Shown piece after piece: positions 63,276-64,000 of a stretch of 64,000 nucleotides of DNA (position 1 is the first letter of the stretch; each line of letters begins with the position of its first letter). The stretch comes from Staphylococcus petrasii. Lineage in GTDB: Bacteria; Bacillota; Bacilli; Staphylococcales; Staphylococcaceae. The stretch lies in assembly GCF_002902565.1 (NCBI RefSeq), contig NZ_PPRC01000013.1, positions 1 through 64,000 of the forward strand, in the 5' to 3' direction. The notes below the pieces were generated by a model. It did no database searches and had not been told where the DNA came from. It worked only from the letters and a program-made list of their open reading frames with translations. Position numbers and translations under genes: made by a program.

Positions 63276-64000
63276 ATGAAAAAGTTTAAAATAACTTTCA
63301 TACTTCTGGCATTGTCCCTCGTAGTATTATCTGGATGTGGATTACCAGGTCTAGGCGATGGCAATGCGAAAGACAGTGTTAAAATCACTGCAACAGAAAC
63401 TAGTGAAACAAAAATCATGGCAAATATTGAGAAATTAATGATTGAGCATTACACACATGGAAAGGTTAAACCTACAATTATAGGTAACTTAGGGTCTAGT
63501 ATCATTCAACATAACGCGTTACAACGTGGCGATGTGAATATGTCGGCGGTACGTTATACAGGAACTGAATTGACAAGTGTGTTAGACGCGCCACCTACAA
63601 AAGATCCGAAAAAGGCGATGGCAGAGTCGCAAAAACTTTTCAAAAAGAAATATGATCAAAAGTTCTATAATTCATTTGGGTTTGCCAACACTTATGCATT
63701 TATGGTGACCAAAGAAGTTGCTGATAAATATCATTTGGAAAAGGTCTCAGATTTGAAAAAACACAAAGACGAATTACGCTTGGGTATGGATACGCAATGG
63801 ATGAACCGTGCGGGTGATGGTTACCCAGCGTTCCAAAAAGATTATGGCTTTAAGTTTGCGAGTGCACGTCCAATGCAAATTGGTTTAGTGTATGATGCAT
63901 TAAAGAATAAGAAATTAGACGTGGCTGTAGGTTATTCAACGGATGGTCGTATTGCAGCGTATAATTTAAAGGTTCTTAAAGATGATCGTAAGTTCTTCCC
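63276..64000 (+). CDS. opuCC: OpuC substrate-binding lipoprotein OpuCC (3' end outside the window)
   Basis: The frame is open from ATG at 63276 to the window edge (241 codons). Signal peptide with lipobox LSGC (lipidated Cys21), then a type II binding-protein domain with KITATETSETKIMANIEKLMIEHY, GNLGSSIIQHNALQRGDVNMSAVRYTGTEL and VGYSTDGRIAAYNL, as in OpuCC/ProX-type betaine-carnitine binders. Members are about 310 residues, so about 70 are missing. GGGAGG precedes the ATG. opuCD should follow. Confidence 0.93.
   Translation, partial: MKKFKITFILLALSLVVLSGCGLPGLGDGNAKDSVKITATETSETKIMANIEKLMIEHYTHGKVKPTIIGNLGSSIIQHNALQRGDVNMSAVRYTGTELTSVLDAPPTKDPKKAMAESQKLFKKKYDQKFYNSFGFANTYAFMVTKEVADKYHLEKVSDLKKHKDELRLGMDTQWMNRAGDGYPAFQKDYGFKFASARPMQIGLVYDALKNKKLDVAVGYSTDGRIAAYNLKVLKDDRKFF

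Overview
The window is chromosomal DNA of a low-GC Firmicute, almost certainly a Staphylococcus and probably a coagulase-negative species. The evidence is A/T-ending codons, strong AGGAGG-type ribosome sites, RelP, class III fructose-bisphosphatase, OpuC, tandem CPBP proteins, and a gene order resembling (from memory) the opuC to fbp segment of S. aureus. I cannot name the species. No rRNA, tRNA, insertion sequence, integrase or CRISPR array was found. The last gene (opuCC) runs off the right edge, and a ribosome site at the left edge hints at a minus-strand gene beyond it.

Layout. 0-7 kb: small acetyltransferase, Zur-boxed zinc-binding lipoprotein, aldehyde dehydrogenase, MarR regulator, YkvI-like transporter and CPA-type antiporter. 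7-14 kb: fbp, a DedA protein, and a thiamine operon (tenI-thiO-thiS-thiG-thiF) behind a TPP riboswitch and terminator. 14-18.7 kb: MFS carrier, monooxygenase, FUSC exporter and a DUF2188 protein. 19-27 kb: relP, a hydrolase, a MerR regulator, the gluconate operon gntR-gntK-gntP with operator and cre site, and galU. 27-34 kb: an AT-rich accessory stretch with a NUDIX gene overlapping a PLD-nuclease/SF2-helicase gene (DUF3427 type) split by one in-frame TGA, a small gene behind a Rex-like box, an SDR, and a SEFIR/TIR-domain protein. 34-49.6 kb: an M20 peptidase, ppx-ppk, AbgT transporter, SDR, M42 aminopeptidase, YehR lipoprotein, metY, a glutamate-synthase-like FMN protein and two CPBP proteins. 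49.7-58.2 kb: FetAB-like ABC transporter, a two-component system, MFS transporter, carboxylesterase and amino-acid permease. 58.3-64 kb: YdeI-like protein, butanediol dehydrogenase and the opuC osmoprotectant operon behind a sigma-B-type promoter and a leader hairpin.

Most of the window is housekeeping metabolism with readable regulation: Zur, CcpA (cre), GntR, TPP, Rex-like, CodY-like and sigma-B-like sites. The most unusual content is (i) the NUDIX/PLD-helicase module with its premature stop, (ii) the SEFIR protein a few kilobases away, both plausible anti-phage genes in an AT-rich pocket of the core chromosome, (iii) a family of about 125-bp intergenic palindromic repeats with conserved arms and exchangeable cores, and (iv) several unassigned structured RNA candidates.
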